A DNA stretch of 64,000 nt, taken from contig NZ_JACHIN010000003.1 in NCBI RefSeq assembly GCF_014203235.1, positions 115,590 to 179,589 of the forward strand, given 5' to 3'. Under the pieces are notes generated by a model. That model did not search any database, had not been told where the DNA came from, and saw only the letters and a list, made by a program, of their open reading frames with translations. Each line of letters opens with the position of its first letter. Position 1 is the first letter of the stretch. Source of the stretch: Nonomuraea endophytica. Its GTDB lineage: Bacteria; Actinomycetota; Actinomycetes; Streptosporangiales; Streptosporangiaceae. Both the position numbers and the translations under genes were made by a program. This document shows, piece by piece, positions 1 to 8,187 of the stretch.

Positions 1-133
1 TCTGAGCGGCCAGGGCTTCTCTGAGCGGCCAGGGCTTCTCTGAGCGGCCAGGGCTTCTCTGAGCGGCCAGGGCTTCTCTGAGCGGCCAGGGCTTCTCTGA
101 GCGGCCAGGGCTTCTTGGAGCGGCCGGGTCTTC
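1..133. repeat. 19-bp tandem repeat array upstream of rpe
   Basis: Six identical 19-bp units (tctgagcggccagggcttc) occupy 1-114, and a seventh degenerate unit fills 115-133. The array begins at the window edge, so its true length is unknown. The unit is not a multiple of three, so it does not encode a constant peptide repeat. It ends about 77 bp before the rpe start. There are no spacers, so it is not a CRISPR array; it looks like a minisatellite. Confidence 0.95.
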
Positions 134-209
134 TCGGGCGGTTTCTTGGGCGGTTTTCTTGGGACTGCCGGTGCCCGGTGCGGGTCTGGGGTTTCCCTAG
201 AATCGGAGC

Positions 210-881
210 GTGCAGATCTCGCCCAGCATCCTGTCCGCCGACTTCGCCCGGCTCGCCGACGAGGCCGCCGCGGTGCCCAACGCCGACTGGCTCCACGTGG
301 ACGTCATGGACAACCACTTCGTGCCCAACCTCACCCTCGGGCTGCCCGTCGTCGAAGCGCTGCTCAAGGCCACGTCCACGCCGATCGACTGCCACCTCAT
401 GATCGAGGACCCGGACCGCTGGGCACCCGCCTACGCCGAGGCCGGGGCGGGCAGCGTGACCATCCACGCGGAGGCGGCCAAGGCGCCGGTGCGTACGCTG
501 CGCCAGATCAGGGCGCTGGGGGCGCGGGCCGGTTTCGCCCTCAACCCCGCGACCGACGTCACCCAGTACGAGGACCTGCTGGGCGAGATCGACATGCTGC
601 TGCTGATGACGGTCGAACCCGGCTTCGGCGGCCAGCGCTTCCTCGACGTCGTGCTCCCCAAGATCCGCCGCGCCCGTGAGCTGGTGTCCCGCCACGGTGG
701 CCAGATCTGGATCCAGGTGGACGGAGGGGTGGCCGCCGACACGATCGAGCGCTGCGCCGAGGCGGGCGCGAACGTGTTCGTAGCGGGCAGCGCCGTCTAC
801 GGCACCACCGACCCCCGCGCCGCCATCGACCACCTTCGCGCCCTGGCCGAAAGCGCCCCCCGCCCAGGCGGCGCCATCTAA
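210..881 (+). CDS. rpe: Ribulose-phosphate 3-epimerase
   Basis: Interconverts D-ribulose 5-phosphate and D-xylulose 5-phosphate in the cytosolic pentose phosphate pathway. The 223-residue protein has the usual length of this TIM-barrel family. It opens with the family hallmark [14 protein letters not shown] and continues with [12 protein letters not shown] (metal-binding His/Asp), [21 protein letters not shown] and QVDGGV, which form the phosphate and metal sites. The start is a GTG at 210. The gene lies between two unrelated tandem repeat arrays. It supplies ribulose 5-phosphate, one of the two substrates of the riboflavin pathway encoded just downstream, although no operon link is visible. 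Confidence 0.95.
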   Translation: MQISPSILSADFARLADEAAAVPNADWLHVDVMDNHFVPNLTLGLPVVEALLKATSTPIDCHLMIEDPDRWAPAYAEAGAGSVTIHAEAAKAPVRTLRQIRALGARAGFALNPATDVTQYEDLLGEIDMLLLMTVEPGFGGQRFLDVVLPKIRRARELVSRHGGQIWIQVDGGVAADTIERCAEAGANVFVAGSAVYGTTDPRAAIDHLRALAESAPRPGGAI

Positions 882-900
882 CCCCTCAGGTCCACGCTCC

Positions 901-1039
901 CACCCTCAACCCGGCCCCACCCTCAACCCGGCCCCACCCTCAACCCGGCCCCACCCTCAACCCGGCCCCACCCTCAACCCGGCCCCACCCTCAACCCGGC
1001 CCCACGCCTCGACCTCAAGGCCCCACCCTCAGCCCGGTC
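901..1039. repeat. 17-bp tandem repeat array downstream of rpe
   Basis: Six identical 17-bp units (caccctcaacccggccc) fill 901-1002, followed by degenerate copies to about 1039. The array begins about 20 bp after the rpe stop codon. It differs in length and sequence from the array upstream of rpe, so the two arose independently. It is C-rich on this strand, has no spacers and no coding frame. Confidence 0.93.
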
Positions 1040-1338
1040 CCGTGCTCAGGCTCGGCCTGGCGCACACCGGGTCCTCGGTGCGACGGCTCCTGCCTTCGAC
1101 ACCGGAAACCCGCCTTGCGGGTGTCGGCGTCTTGGACTTGGGCGACCCGGTCCCCCGGCGGCAAGTGGGCTGTTTGTCGCGCCGAGTGCCCCTTGTGCAC
1201 GGGAAGCTCTCGGCTGCACGTGGGCAGGCTCGTGACGTGGGCAATCCCCGGGGTCTGGGTGGGGCAATCCGGGGTGCCGGGTTCGGGGGGCGTTCTGGAA
1301 CGTTTGTCTGGTCGGGGGTTATGGGTAACTGCTTACTT
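1040..1338. other. Non-coding stretch before the MpaB-like gene
   Basis: This GC-rich stretch is open in the frame of the downstream gene, but its translation has no resemblance to the DUF2236 family and its composition is irregular. I see no RNA gene and no convincing hairpin. It probably holds the promoter of the next gene. Confidence 0.4.
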
Positions 1339-2148
1339 ATGACGGACCATGGGCTTTTCGGGCCGGAATCGGTGACCTGGCGGGTGATGGGGGAGCCCAT
1401 CCTTCTGGTGGGCGGGTTCCGGGCACTGTTGATGCAGGGGCTGCACCCCCGGGCGATGCGCGGCGTCCTGCAGAACTCCGCGCTCATGCACCCCGACGAA
1501 GCCTGGTCACGGTTCATGCGGACCACCGAGTTCGTACGCGTCCGGACCTACGGCACGCTGCCCGAGGTCGAACGGGCCGGCAGGCGGGTACGGAAGATCC
1601 ACGCCACGCTCCGCGCCGACGACCCCGACACCGGTGAGCGCTTCCGGCTGGACGAGCCCGGTGCGCTGATGTGGGTGCACGTCGGCGAGGTGGACTCCTA
1701 CCTGTCGGTGGCGCGGCGGGCGGGGGTGCGGTTGTCGGCCGAGGATGCCGACCGGTTCGTCCTGGAATGGCGGCGGGCCGCGACGGTCGTCGGCCTGAAT
1801 CCCGATGACGCCCCGGGCAGCGTCGCCGAGTTGCGCGCCTACATCGAGGCCGAGCGGCCGGGCCTGCGCCTGGTGCCCGAGGCGGCACACCCGCTGCTGC
1901 AGTCGCTGACCGCGCCGCTGCCGCTGCGCCTGGCGCCGCTCAAACCGGTGCTCCCCGCCCTGACGCTGCTGGCGTTCGCGACCCTCCCGCGCTGGGCGCG
2001 CCGCCTGTACGGCCTGCCCGCCACCCCGGTCGGAGACCTGTGGGCCACCGCCACCCTGCGAACGTTGCACGCGGGACTCGGCCTGGTACCCGCCCAGATG
2101 CGCTACGCCCCCGACGCCCGCCGGGCCCGTAAGCTCATGGCGGCTTGA
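1339..2148 (+). CDS. Oxygenase MpaB family / DUF2236 protein
   Basis: A 269-residue DUF2236 (MpaB-like) protein; the family includes the latex-clearing rubber oxygenase and fungal MpaB, and some members bind heme. The start at ATG 1339 gives MTDHGLFGPES, followed by the family pattern SVTWRV, LLMQGLHPRAM (conserved His), DEAWSRFMRTTEFV, YGT and WVHVGEVDSYL. An in-frame ATG at 1321 has a better purine-rich sequence ahead of it and would add six residues. There is no signal peptide. The catalytic function of this member is unknown. It stands alone between the 17-bp array and the riboflavin operon. Confidence 0.8.
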   Translation: MTDHGLFGPESVTWRVMGEPILLVGGFRALLMQGLHPRAMRGVLQNSALMHPDEAWSRFMRTTEFVRVRTYGTLPEVERAGRRVRKIHATLRADDPDTGERFRLDEPGALMWVHVGEVDSYLSVARRAGVRLSAEDADRFVLEWRRAATVVGLNPDDAPGSVAELRAYIEAERPGLRLVPEAAHPLLQSLTAPLPLRLAPLKPVLPALTLLAFATLPRWARRLYGLPATPVGDLWATATLRTLHAGLGLVPAQMRYAPDARRARKLMAA

Positions 2149-2164
2149 CCAAGCGAGCGCTTGG
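2149..2164. promoter_or_regulatory. Palindrome ahead of the riboflavin riboswitch
   Basis: Perfect 7-bp arms CCAAGCG and CGCTTGG around a 2-nt centre, starting on the base after the MpaB-like stop codon. Palindromes of this form are typical TetR-family operators in actinobacteria. The centre is too short for an RNA hairpin loop unless pairs open, so an operator is favoured over a terminator. The regulator is unknown. Confidence 0.4.
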
Positions 2165-2235
2165 TTGAGAATATGGGGGCGGTCGCAGATGCCGATTCGG
2201 GCATGGCAGACTGATAGGCGAAAGAAGAGCTAGCG

Positions 2236-2358
2236 TGCTCCGGGGTCGGTGAAATTCCGAACCGGCGGTTACAGTCCGCGACCCGGCCGATGCCATCGGC
2301 CGGTTGACTCGGTGAAATTCCGGGACCGACGGTTAAAGTCCGGATGGGAGGAAGCGCG
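2236..2358 (+). promoter_or_regulatory. FMN riboswitch (RFN element)
   Basis: All conserved blocks of the RFN aptamer are present in order: GGGGTCGGTGAAATTCCG, AACCGGCGG, AGTCCGCGACCC, a variable GC-rich stem, GGTTGACTCGGTGAAATTCC, GGGACCGACGG and AAAGTCCGGATGGGAG. It lies about 100 nt upstream of ribD. Known members bind flavin mononucleotide and shut down riboflavin genes. The segment 2359-2448 contains further GC-rich inverted repeats (for example GTGGTG near 2388 and CACCAC near 2403) that could form the expression platform. Whether control is by termination or by hiding the ribosome-binding site cannot be decided by eye. Confidence 0.96.
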
Positions 2359-2462
2359 CAGGCGTCCGGCCGTGGCCGGGCGCCGTTGTGGTGGCGTACG
2401 CGCACCACGCACCCCCGGGGTTCGCCGTGGCTTGAAGCTACTGGCGAGTAGGAGGTCCGGGG

Positions 2463-3860
2463 GTGGACGAACCCTTCCGGGACAACCCCCTTTCTGAAGA
2501 ACGGCCCGCCACAGGCGACCGGCACCCCACCGGTCAACGGCCCGCCGCATCCGAGCGGGATGCCGCAGGTCAACGCCCTGCCGCAAGTGAACGGCACGCC
2601 GCAGGTCAACGCCATGCCGCAGATGAACGGCCCGCCGCCGGTCAACGGCAGGCCGGTGACCGGGATGCCGGTATACGGGATGCCGGGCACATGGCGCGGG
2701 CCGTCGAACTGGCCGCGTTCGGGCTTGGCACGACCAGCCCCAACCCCGTCGTAGGCTGCGTCATCCTCGACGCCCACGGGCAGGTCGCGGGCGAGGGCTT
2801 CCACGCCTACGCCGGCGGCCCCCACGCCGAGGTCGTGGCCTTGCGTGACGCCGGTGAGCGGGCCCGTGACGGCACCGCTTACGTCACCCTCGAACCCTGC
2901 GATCACACCGGAAGCACCGGCCCGTGCACCGAGGCGCTCCTGGCCGCCGGCCTCGCCCGGGTCGTCTACGCGGTCCCCGACCCCAACCCGCTCGCGGCCG
3001 GCGGCGGTGAACGGCTGCGCGCCCACGGCGTCGAGGTCGCGCACGGTCTGCTGGGCGAGGAGGCCGAGCGGGTCAACGTGGCGTGGCTGACCTCCGTGCG
3101 GCTGGGCAGGCCGTATGTCACGTGGAAGTTCGCCGCCACCCTGGACGGCCGCTCGGCCGCCGCGGACGGCACCAGCAAGTGGATCACCTCGCCCGAGGCC
3201 AGGCAGGACGTCCACCGGCTCCGGGCCACCTCTGACGCGATCATCGCCGGCATCGGCACCGTCCTGGCCGACGACCCGCTCCTGACCGCCCGGCCAACAC
3301 AACCCGTACCGGACACGGGAGCCGTATCGGACGCGGGAGCCGTGTCGGACGCGGGAGCCGTACCGGAGAAAGGGCTGGATGGGGCGATGCGGGAGCAGCT
3401 TGCCGAGGCGCGGCGGCGGGCGCGGGCGCCGTTGCGGGTGGTGGTTGATTCGGGGGCCCGTACGCCTCCCGGCGCGCGGGTGCTCGACCGGGCGGCGCCG
3501 ACCCTGGTGGCCGTCGCCGACAGCACGCGGACGGGGCTTCAGGCCGAGCTGGTGCGGCTGCCGTACCGGCCGGACGGGCTGGATCTGCACGCGCTGCTCA
3601 AGGAGCTGCGCCGCCGCGGCGTGGTCAGCGCCTTCCTGGAGGGCGGCCCGACGCTCGCGGGCTCCTTCGTCAGGCAGGGCCTGGTCGACCGGGTCGTGGC
3701 CTACGTCGCGCCCGCGCTGCTCGGGTCGGGGCGGGCGGCGCTGGGGCAGGCGGGCGTGTCGACGATCGCCGGCATGCACGCCTTCGTCTTCGAAGAGGTT
3801 TCCATGATCGGTCCGGACCTGCGGATCACCGCGCGGCCGGGCACCCCTAAGGAGAAGTGA
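2463..3860 (+). CDS. ribD: Bifunctional pyrimidine deaminase/reductase RibD with repeat extension
   Basis: Carries out steps two and three of riboflavin synthesis: deamination of the GTP cyclohydrolase product and NADPH-dependent side-chain reduction. The GTG start at 2463 follows a strong TAGGAGG. Residues 1-76 are a low-complexity head of six-residue repeats that is absent from ordinary RibD. The deaminase domain begins at MARAVELA (residue 77) and shows TSPNPVVG, the zinc/catalytic HAE and the cysteines of PCDHTGSTGPC. The reductase domain has KFAATLDGRSA, SKWITS and FLEGGPTLAGSF. A GAVSDA repeat insert sits near residues 285-300. At 465 residues it is clearly longer than the usual 330-370. 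First gene of the FMN-riboswitch operon. Confidence 0.93.
   Translation: MDEPFRDNPLSEERPATGDRHPTGQRPAASERDAAGQRPAASERHAAGQRHAADERPAAGQRQAGDRDAGIRDAGHMARAVELAAFGLGTTSPNPVVGCVILDAHGQVAGEGFHAYAGGPHAEVVALRDAGERARDGTAYVTLEPCDHTGSTGPCTEALLAAGLARVVYAVPDPNPLAAGGGERLRAHGVEVAHGLLGEEAERVNVAWLTSVRLGRPYVTWKFAATLDGRSAAADGTSKWITSPEARQDVHRLRATSDAIIAGIGTVLADDPLLTARPTQPVPDTGAVSDAGAVSDAGAVPEKGLDGAMREQLAEARRRARAPLRVVVDSGARTPPGARVLDRAAPTLVAVADSTRTGLQAELVRLPYRPDGLDLHALLKELRRRGVVSAFLEGGPTLAGSFVRQGLVDRVVAYVAPALLGSGRAALGQAGVSTIAGMHAFVFEEVSMIGPDLRITARPGTPKEK
2544..2651 (+). repeat. 18-bp in-frame repeats in the ribD head
   Basis: Six 18-bp units, each starting GCCGC, encode the alternating hexapeptides AASERx, AAGQRx and AADERP. 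Because the period is a multiple of three, unit gain or loss keeps the frame. The same DNA read one base later gives a QVNG/QVNA repeat, so the array is open in more than one frame. A second in-frame 18-bp array (GAVSDA) lies at 3318-3365 inside the same gene. Confidence 0.9.
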
Positions 3861-4450
3861 TGTTCACCGGAATCATCGAGGAAATGGGCGAGATCGTCGC
3901 CCTCGAAACACGCGGGGACTCGGCCGTGTTGTCGGTGCGCGGCCCGATCGTCACCTCCGACGCCAGCCACGGCGACTCCATCGCCGTCAACGGCGTCTGC
4001 CTGACCGTCGTGGAGTCGGCGGACGGGGTGTTCACCGTCGACGTGATGAAGGAGTCGCTGGAACGCACCTCGCTGGGCGAGCTCAAGGCGGGCTCGGTGG
4101 TCAACCTGGAGCGCGCGGTCCGCGCCGACCAGCGGCTCGGCGGTCACATCGTGCAGGGCCACGTGGACGGCACCGCCGTACTGCTGTCGAGAGAGCCGGG
4201 CGAGGCGTGGGACAACCTGCGGTTCAGTCTGCCCGCCCAGCTCGCCCGTTATGTGGCGGAAAAGGGGTCGATCGCGATCGACGGAATCAGTCTCACGGTC
4301 ACGACGGTTGACGACGACAGCTTCGGGGTGAGCCTCATCCCGACCACGCTGCGGCTGACCAACCTGGGCCGGCGGGTGGCGGGGGAGCTGGTGAACCTGG
4401 AGGTCGACGTGATCGCCAAGTACGTGGAAAGGCTGGTGGCACTGCGGTGA
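3860..4450 (+). CDS. ribE: Riboflavin synthase alpha subunit
   Basis: Dismutates two molecules of 6,7-dimethyl-8-ribityllumazine to riboflavin and the pyrimidinedione, the last step of the pathway. The 196-residue protein starts with the hallmark MFTGIIEEMGEI and contains the two tandem lumazine-binding barrels, each with a GDSIAVNGVCLTV-type motif (SHGDSIAVNGVCLTV, then KGSIAIDGISLTV). The ATG at 3860 shares its A with the ribD stop codon and is preceded by AAGGAGAAG. This overlap is preferred to the in-frame GTG at 3857. Translationally coupled within the rib operon. Confidence 0.95.
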   Translation: MFTGIIEEMGEIVALETRGDSAVLSVRGPIVTSDASHGDSIAVNGVCLTVVESADGVFTVDVMKESLERTSLGELKAGSVVNLERAVRADQRLGGHIVQGHVDGTAVLLSREPGEAWDNLRFSLPAQLARYVAEKGSIAIDGISLTVTTVDDDSFGVSLIPTTLRLTNLGRRVAGELVNLEVDVIAKYVERLVALR

Positions 4451-5133
4451 GCTGGGCAGATGCCTCAATCAATGTTTTCGGGTTGCCGGTCAAGTGGACC
4501 GATCTGCTCGGCAACGTGTTCGCGGTGGCGACCGTGCTGTTCGCCATGCGCAAGTCCATCTGGACGTGGCCGGTGCAGTTCACCGGGGCGGTGCTGCTGT
4601 TCGTCGCCTCGGTCAGCGCGCACGTCACGGGCAACGCCCTGAAGCAGGTCCTGTTCGCCGCGCTGGCGGTCTACGGCTGGTGGAAGTGGCGCCAGGGCAC
4701 CCAGGGCGGCCAGGCCCTTGAGGTGCGCCCGGCCCGGATGTGGGAGCGCGTCGGGCTGATCACCGCGATGCTGCTCGGCACCGCCCTGGTCGCCACGGTG
4801 TTCTACGGGGCGTGGGTGCTGTTCGAGCTGCCGCTGTCGTGGGGCGTGCACGCGCCGGCGCCCGAGAGCTTCTTCCTCGTGGCCGCCGACGCCTACATCT
4901 TCGTCGGCGGGGCCGTCGCCACCTGGGCGCAGGGGCGGGCGCTGGTCGACTTCTGGATCGTGTGGATGGCCGTCGACCTGGTCGGCGTGCCACTGCTGTT
5001 CCGTTCCCAGCTCTACGTCTCCGGCGCCGTCTACGGCCTCTTCTTCATCCTCGTCCTCATCGGCTTCGTGAAGTGGCTGCGCGAGTACCGCACACGAACG
5101 GCCGAGCTCAAGCCCATGGCGGTGGCGACATGA
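4447..5133 (+). CDS. pnuX: PnuC-family transporter, probable riboflavin importer PnuX
   Basis: A 228-residue integral membrane protein with the PnuC-family pattern: a short N-terminal segment, repeated hydrophobic helices with tryptophans (WKW at about 80), and conserved [15 protein letters not shown] near the end. PnuC itself carries nicotinamide riboside. Within an FMN-riboswitch rib operon, family members (PnuX of corynebacteria) import riboflavin, so that substrate is inferred from context. The GTG start overlaps the ribE stop by 4 nt, and its own stop overlaps ribBA by 4 nt. No energy-coupling partner is needed; the family works by facilitated diffusion with metabolic trapping. Confidence 0.85.
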   Translation: MSWADASINVFGLPVKWTDLLGNVFAVATVLFAMRKSIWTWPVQFTGAVLLFVASVSAHVTGNALKQVLFAALAVYGWWKWRQGTQGGQALEVRPARMWERVGLITAMLLGTALVATVFYGAWVLFELPLSWGVHAPAPESFFLVAADAYIFVGGAVATWAQGRALVDFWIVWMAVDLVGVPLLFRSQLYVSGAVYGLFFILVLIGFVKWLREYRTRTAELKPMAVAT

Positions 5134-6341
5134 CCATGCTGGACCAAGTCGAACGGGCCATCAACGACATCCGCGACGGCCGGCCCGTCATCGTCGTCGA
5201 CGACGAGAACCGGGAGAACGAGGGCGACATCATCTTCGCCGCCGCGAAGGCCACCCCGGAGCTCCTGACCTTCACCATCCGCCACACCAGCGGCGTCATC
5301 TGCGTGCCGATGGAGGGCAAGGAGCTCGACCGGCTCGGCCTGCCGCTCATGGTGTTCCAGAACCGCGAGCGGATGCGCACCGCGTACACCATCAGCGTCG
5401 ACGCGCGCGACGGCGTCACCACCGGCATCTCTGCCGCCGACCGCGCCAAGACGATCCGCGCGCTCGCCGACTCCGCGACAGAACCCAATGAGCTGGTACG
5501 GCCCGGCCACATCTTCCCGCTGCGTTACCACGACGGCGGCGTCCTGGCGCGCAGGGGCCACACCGAGGCAGCCGTCGACCTGGCCCGCCTGGCCGGGCTG
5601 TCACCGGCGGGCGTCCTGGCCGAGATCGTCAACGACGACGGCACCATGGCCAGGCTGCCCGAGCTGCGCGCCTTCGCCGACGAGCACGACCTCGCGCTCA
5701 TCTCCATCGAGCAGCTCGTCGAGCACCGGCGGCGCACCGAGAGCATGGTCACCCGGGTCGCCGAGACCCGCCTGCCCAACCGCCACGGCACCTGGCGCGC
5801 GTACGGCTACTCCAGCTCGCTGGACGGGGGCGAGCACCTCGCGCTCGTGCTCGGCGACCTCGGCGACGGCGAGAACGTACTGGTCCGCGCCCACTCCGAA
5901 TGTCTGACCGGCGACGTGTTCGGCTCGCTGCGCTGCGACTGCGGCGTGCAGCTCGAGCACGCCATGGCCGCCATCGCCGAGGAGGGCAGCGGCGTCGTCG
6001 TGTACCTGCGTGGTCACGAGGGCCGCGGCATCGGCCTGCTGGCCAAGCTCAAGGCGTACAGCCTGCAGGACAACGGCAGCGACACCGTCGACGCCAACCT
6101 GGAGCTGGGGCTGCCGGTGGACGCCCGCGAGTTCTCCAACGCCGGCCAGATGCTGGCCGACCTGGGGGTCAAGTCGGTCCGGCTGCTGACCAACAACCCG
6201 GCCAAGCTCAAGGGCATGGACGGCTACGGCATCAAGGTGCTCGGCCGCGAGGCGATGCCGGTGGCCGTGAACCCGCACAACGAGCGGTACCTGACGGCCA
6301 AGCGGGAACGCCTCGGCCACTTCGTGGAGGAGACCTCATGA
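5130..6341 (+). CDS. ribBA: Bifunctional DHBP synthase / GTP cyclohydrolase II
   Basis: Supplies both precursors of riboflavin. The N-terminal domain (about 1-200) forms 3,4-dihydroxy-2-butanone 4-phosphate from ribulose 5-phosphate and shows [10 protein letters not shown], the acidic Mg site, plus [10 protein letters not shown] and GHTEAAVDL. The C-terminal domain (about 205-403) is GTP cyclohydrolase II, with the zinc cysteines in [17 protein letters not shown] (about 256-272), [10 protein letters not shown] and LLTNNPAKL. The length of 403 residues is normal for the fusion. The ATG at 5130 overlaps the pnuX stop as ATGA; the longer upstream reading frame is not used. Coupled within the rib operon. 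Confidence 0.96.
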   Translation: MTMLDQVERAINDIRDGRPVIVVDDENRENEGDIIFAAAKATPELLTFTIRHTSGVICVPMEGKELDRLGLPLMVFQNRERMRTAYTISVDARDGVTTGISAADRAKTIRALADSATEPNELVRPGHIFPLRYHDGGVLARRGHTEAAVDLARLAGLSPAGVLAEIVNDDGTMARLPELRAFADEHDLALISIEQLVEHRRRTESMVTRVAETRLPNRHGTWRAYGYSSSLDGGEHLALVLGDLGDGENVLVRAHSECLTGDVFGSLRCDCGVQLEHAMAAIAEEGSGVVVYLRGHEGRGIGLLAKLKAYSLQDNGSDTVDANLELGLPVDAREFSNAGQMLADLGVKSVRLLTNNPAKLKGMDGYGIKVLGREAMPVAVNPHNERYLTAKRERLGHFVEETS

Positions 6342-6808
6342 GCGGCGAAGGACGGCCCGGGGCGGCCGCGGTGGACGCCTCCGGCCTCAAGGTCGGGATC
6401 GTCGCGGCGAGCTGGCACGCGGGGATCACCGACCGGCTGGTGGCCAGGGCCGTACAGGCCTGCGCCGACAGCGGCGCCCAGGCCACCGTGGTGCGGGTGG
6501 CCGGCTCGCTGGAGATCCCCGTGGTGGCGCAGGCGCTGGCCAGGCGCTGCGACGCGGTGGTGGCGCTCGGCGCGGTCATCCGCGGGGAGACCGCCCATTT
6601 CGAGTACGTCTGCGACTCGGTGACCGCAGGGTTGACCAGGATCTCGCTCGACGAGGAGACCCCGGTCGGCAACGGCGTCCTGACCTGCGAGAACCTCCAG
6701 CAGGCCGAGGACCGCTCCGGCGGGCCCGACGCCAAGGAGGACAAGGGCTACGAGTCGGCCATGGCGGCGCTGGAGACGGCGCTGCTGCTGCGCGGCCTGA
6801 CCGTCTGA
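6338..6808 (+). CDS. ribH: 6,7-dimethyl-8-ribityllumazine synthase
   Basis: Condenses the butanone phosphate with the ribitylamino-pyrimidinedione to give lumazine, the substrate of riboflavin synthase. The 156-residue protein contains the family motifs [41 protein letters not shown] (with the catalytic His), [12 protein letters not shown] and [11 protein letters not shown]. The ATG at 6338 overlaps the ribBA stop. It is the last gene of the operon and is followed within a few bases by a long hairpin. Confidence 0.96.
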   Translation: MSGEGRPGAAAVDASGLKVGIVAASWHAGITDRLVARAVQACADSGAQATVVRVAGSLEIPVVAQALARRCDAVVALGAVIRGETAHFEYVCDSVTAGLTRISLDEETPVGNGVLTCENLQQAEDRSGGPDAKEDKGYESAMAALETALLLRGLTV

Positions 6809-6812
6809 CCGC

Positions 6813-6854
6813 CCGTCAGGGGTGACCGGCGGATTCGCCGGCCACCCCTGACGG
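6813..6854. terminator. Hairpin terminator after ribH
   Basis: Inverted repeat with outer arms CCGTCAGGGGTG and CACCCCTGACGG and further pairing in the GC-rich interior, starting 4 nt after the ribH stop. There is no T tract, which is common for actinobacterial terminators. It separates the rib operon from the PH-domain gene. Confidence 0.8.
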
Positions 6855-6894
6855 CCGCCCGCCGTCCGCTGGCCGGACCGACCCCGACGTGCGA

Positions 6895-6900
6895 TAAGTT
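6895..6900 (+). promoter_or_regulatory. -10 box (TAAGTT) of a likely leaderless gene
   Basis: TAAGTT ends exactly 6 nt before the GTG at 6907, so transcription would begin at or next to the start codon. No ribosome-binding site precedes the gene. Confidence 0.55.
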
Positions 6901-6906
6901 TCCTGC

Positions 6907-7359
6907 GTGCCCGAGCCAGTCAGCCCTCCGCCGCTGCCCGTGACCTTCCGTCCGCGCCGCGGCAGAATCGTCCCGTACGGCTTCGCCGTGATCATCCTCA
7001 TCGGCGCCGTGCTGATGGCCCTGTTCATCGCCGAGCCGTTCCAGCTGGCCGACCGGATCGCCATCGTGCTGTTCGGCTGCGCGGTGGCGTACATCCTGCA
7101 TCTGCTGGGCCGCGTCCGGGTGGAGGCCGACGAGCGGGGCATCACGCTCGTCAACGCCCTGCGCACCCACCACTACACCTGGCCCGAGGTCCTGGACGTC
7201 ACGCTGATGGTCGGCGACCCCTGGCCCAAGATCGACTTCTCCGACGGCCGCACGGTCGGCGCCATGGGCATCCAGGGCTCGGAAAAGGCCCGCGCCAAGC
7301 AGGCCACAGCCGAGCTCAAGGCCCTCATCCGCGCCAAGGGCGAAGCCGGCGAAGACTGA
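6907..7359 (+). CDS. PH-domain membrane protein
   Basis: A 150-residue protein with a short proline-rich N-terminus, two adjacent hydrophobic helices (about 20-65: YGFAVIILIGAVLMALFI and IAIVLFGCAVAYILHLL), then a small beta-rich domain, VRVEADERGITLVNALRTHH, followed by TWPEVLDVTL and DGRTVGAMGI. This is the layout of bacterial PH-domain proteins common in actinobacteria, whose function is mostly unknown. The GTG start is probably leaderless (see the -10 box). No operon partner is evident; the next gene has its own promoter. Confidence 0.75.
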   Translation: MPEPVSPPPLPVTFRPRRGRIVPYGFAVIILIGAVLMALFIAEPFQLADRIAIVLFGCAVAYILHLLGRVRVEADERGITLVNALRTHHYTWPEVLDVTLMVGDPWPKIDFSDGRTVGAMGIQGSEKARAKQATAELKALIRAKGEAGED

Positions 7360-7414
7360 AGTGGCCCTGAGGTTCGGGGCCGAGGTGGACCTTTGCCGGT
7401 GGCCACCCCGAGGC

Positions 7415-7420
7415 TACGCT
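7415..7420 (+). promoter_or_regulatory. -10 box (TACGCT) before the metallophosphoesterase
   Basis: TACGCT ends 8 nt before the ATG at 7429 and no ribosome-binding site is present, again pointing to a leaderless transcript. Confidence 0.5.
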
Positions 7421-7428
7421 GCACGGAC

Positions 7429-8166
7429 ATGAACGTGATCGCGCACCTCAGCGACGTGCACATCGACGCCGACCCCCGCAGCTCCGACCGCACCCGCGCC
7501 GTCATGGACTACCTGAACGACCTCCCGCACGACCTCGACCTCGTCCTGGTCACCGGTGACATCGCCGACCACGGCCTGCCGGAGGAGTACGAGCGGGCCC
7601 GCGAGCTGCTGGACTCCCGGCACCCCGTCCTGGTCTGCCCCGGCAACCACGACGACCGGGCCGCGTTCCGCACGCACCTGCTCGGCACGGACGCCGGCCG
7701 GGGCCCGGTCAACCAGGCGCACCACGGCTCCGGCTTCGTCGTCGCGGCGTGCGACTCCTCGGTGCCCGGCAAGGACGATGGGCTGCTGGAGGACGAGACG
7801 CTCCGCTGGCTGGACCAGGTCCTGGCCGAGGCGGGGGAACGGACGGCTCTGGTCGCCTTCCACCACCCTCCCGCGCTGCTGCACGTGCCGTACATCGACG
7901 GCATCAGGCAGTACGGCGAGCAGCGCCTGGCCGAACTCCTGGACCGCCACCCCCACGTGGCCGCCCTGCTGGCCGGGCACGCCCACACCCCGGCGGCCAC
8001 CACGTTCGCCGGCCGGCCCCTGCTCGTGGCGCCCGGCGTCGTCTCCACGCTCCGGCTCCCCTGGGAACTGCCCAAGGGCGTGGTGGACCTCGACCAGCCG
8101 CCGTCCCTGGCCTTCCACGTGCTCGACGGGGGCCGCCTGACGACGCACTACCGAACGATCCTCTGA
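7429..8166 (+). CDS. Calcineurin-like metallophosphoesterase (CpdA/Icc-like)
   Basis: A 245-residue cytosolic phosphoesterase with all dinuclear-metal motifs: HLSDVHID (D-x-H), VTGDIADHG (GD-x-x-D/H), CPGNHDD (GNHD), a His in FHHPP and GHAHTPA (GH-x-H). Closest in layout to the 3',5'-cyclic AMP phosphodiesterase CpdA/Icc group, but the substrate cannot be read from sequence. The start is the ATG at 7429, where the MNVIAHLSDVHID strand begins the fold; the upstream in-frame codons are not typical. The coxD-like gene follows 21 nt downstream with its own -10 box. Confidence 0.85.
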   Translation: MNVIAHLSDVHIDADPRSSDRTRAVMDYLNDLPHDLDLVLVTGDIADHGLPEEYERARELLDSRHPVLVCPGNHDDRAAFRTHLLGTDAGRGPVNQAHHGSGFVVAACDSSVPGKDDGLLEDETLRWLDQVLAEAGERTALVAFHHPPALLHVPYIDGIRQYGEQRLAELLDRHPHVAALLAGHAHTPAATTFAGRPLLVAPGVVSTLRLPWELPKGVVDLDQPPSLAFHVLDGGRLTTHYRTIL

Positions 8167-8175
8167 ATGTCGGCG

Positions 8176-8181
8176 TAGCCT
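8176..8181 (+). promoter_or_regulatory. -10 box (TAGCCT) before the coxD-like gene
   Basis: TAGCCT ends 6 nt before the GTG at 8188, implying a leaderless mRNA for the coxD-coxE-xdhC-mocA set. The AAGAGG next to the start is too close to serve as a ribosome-binding site. Confidence 0.5.
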
Positions 8182-8187
8182 GAAGAG

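Noticed and set aside
1..1039. CRISPR array in the repeats around rpe
   Set aside because: Units follow one another without spacers and have no cas genes nearby.
1042..1338. N-terminal extension of the MpaB-like protein to 1042
   Set aside because: The extra residues do not resemble the family and start inside the degenerate end of the 17-bp array; the family N-terminus fits 1339 (or 1321).
2103..3779. Minus-strand open frame of about 558 codons across the riboswitch and ribD
   Set aside because: A GC-rich shadow of ribD; the plus strand has intact RibD motifs and the RFN element. The periodic residues merely reflect the 18-bp repeats.
4740..5129. N-terminal extension of RibBA by 130 codons
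   Set aside because: It would overlap pnuX out of frame, with arginine-rich shadow composition; ATG 5130 gives the standard N-terminus with an ATGA overlap.
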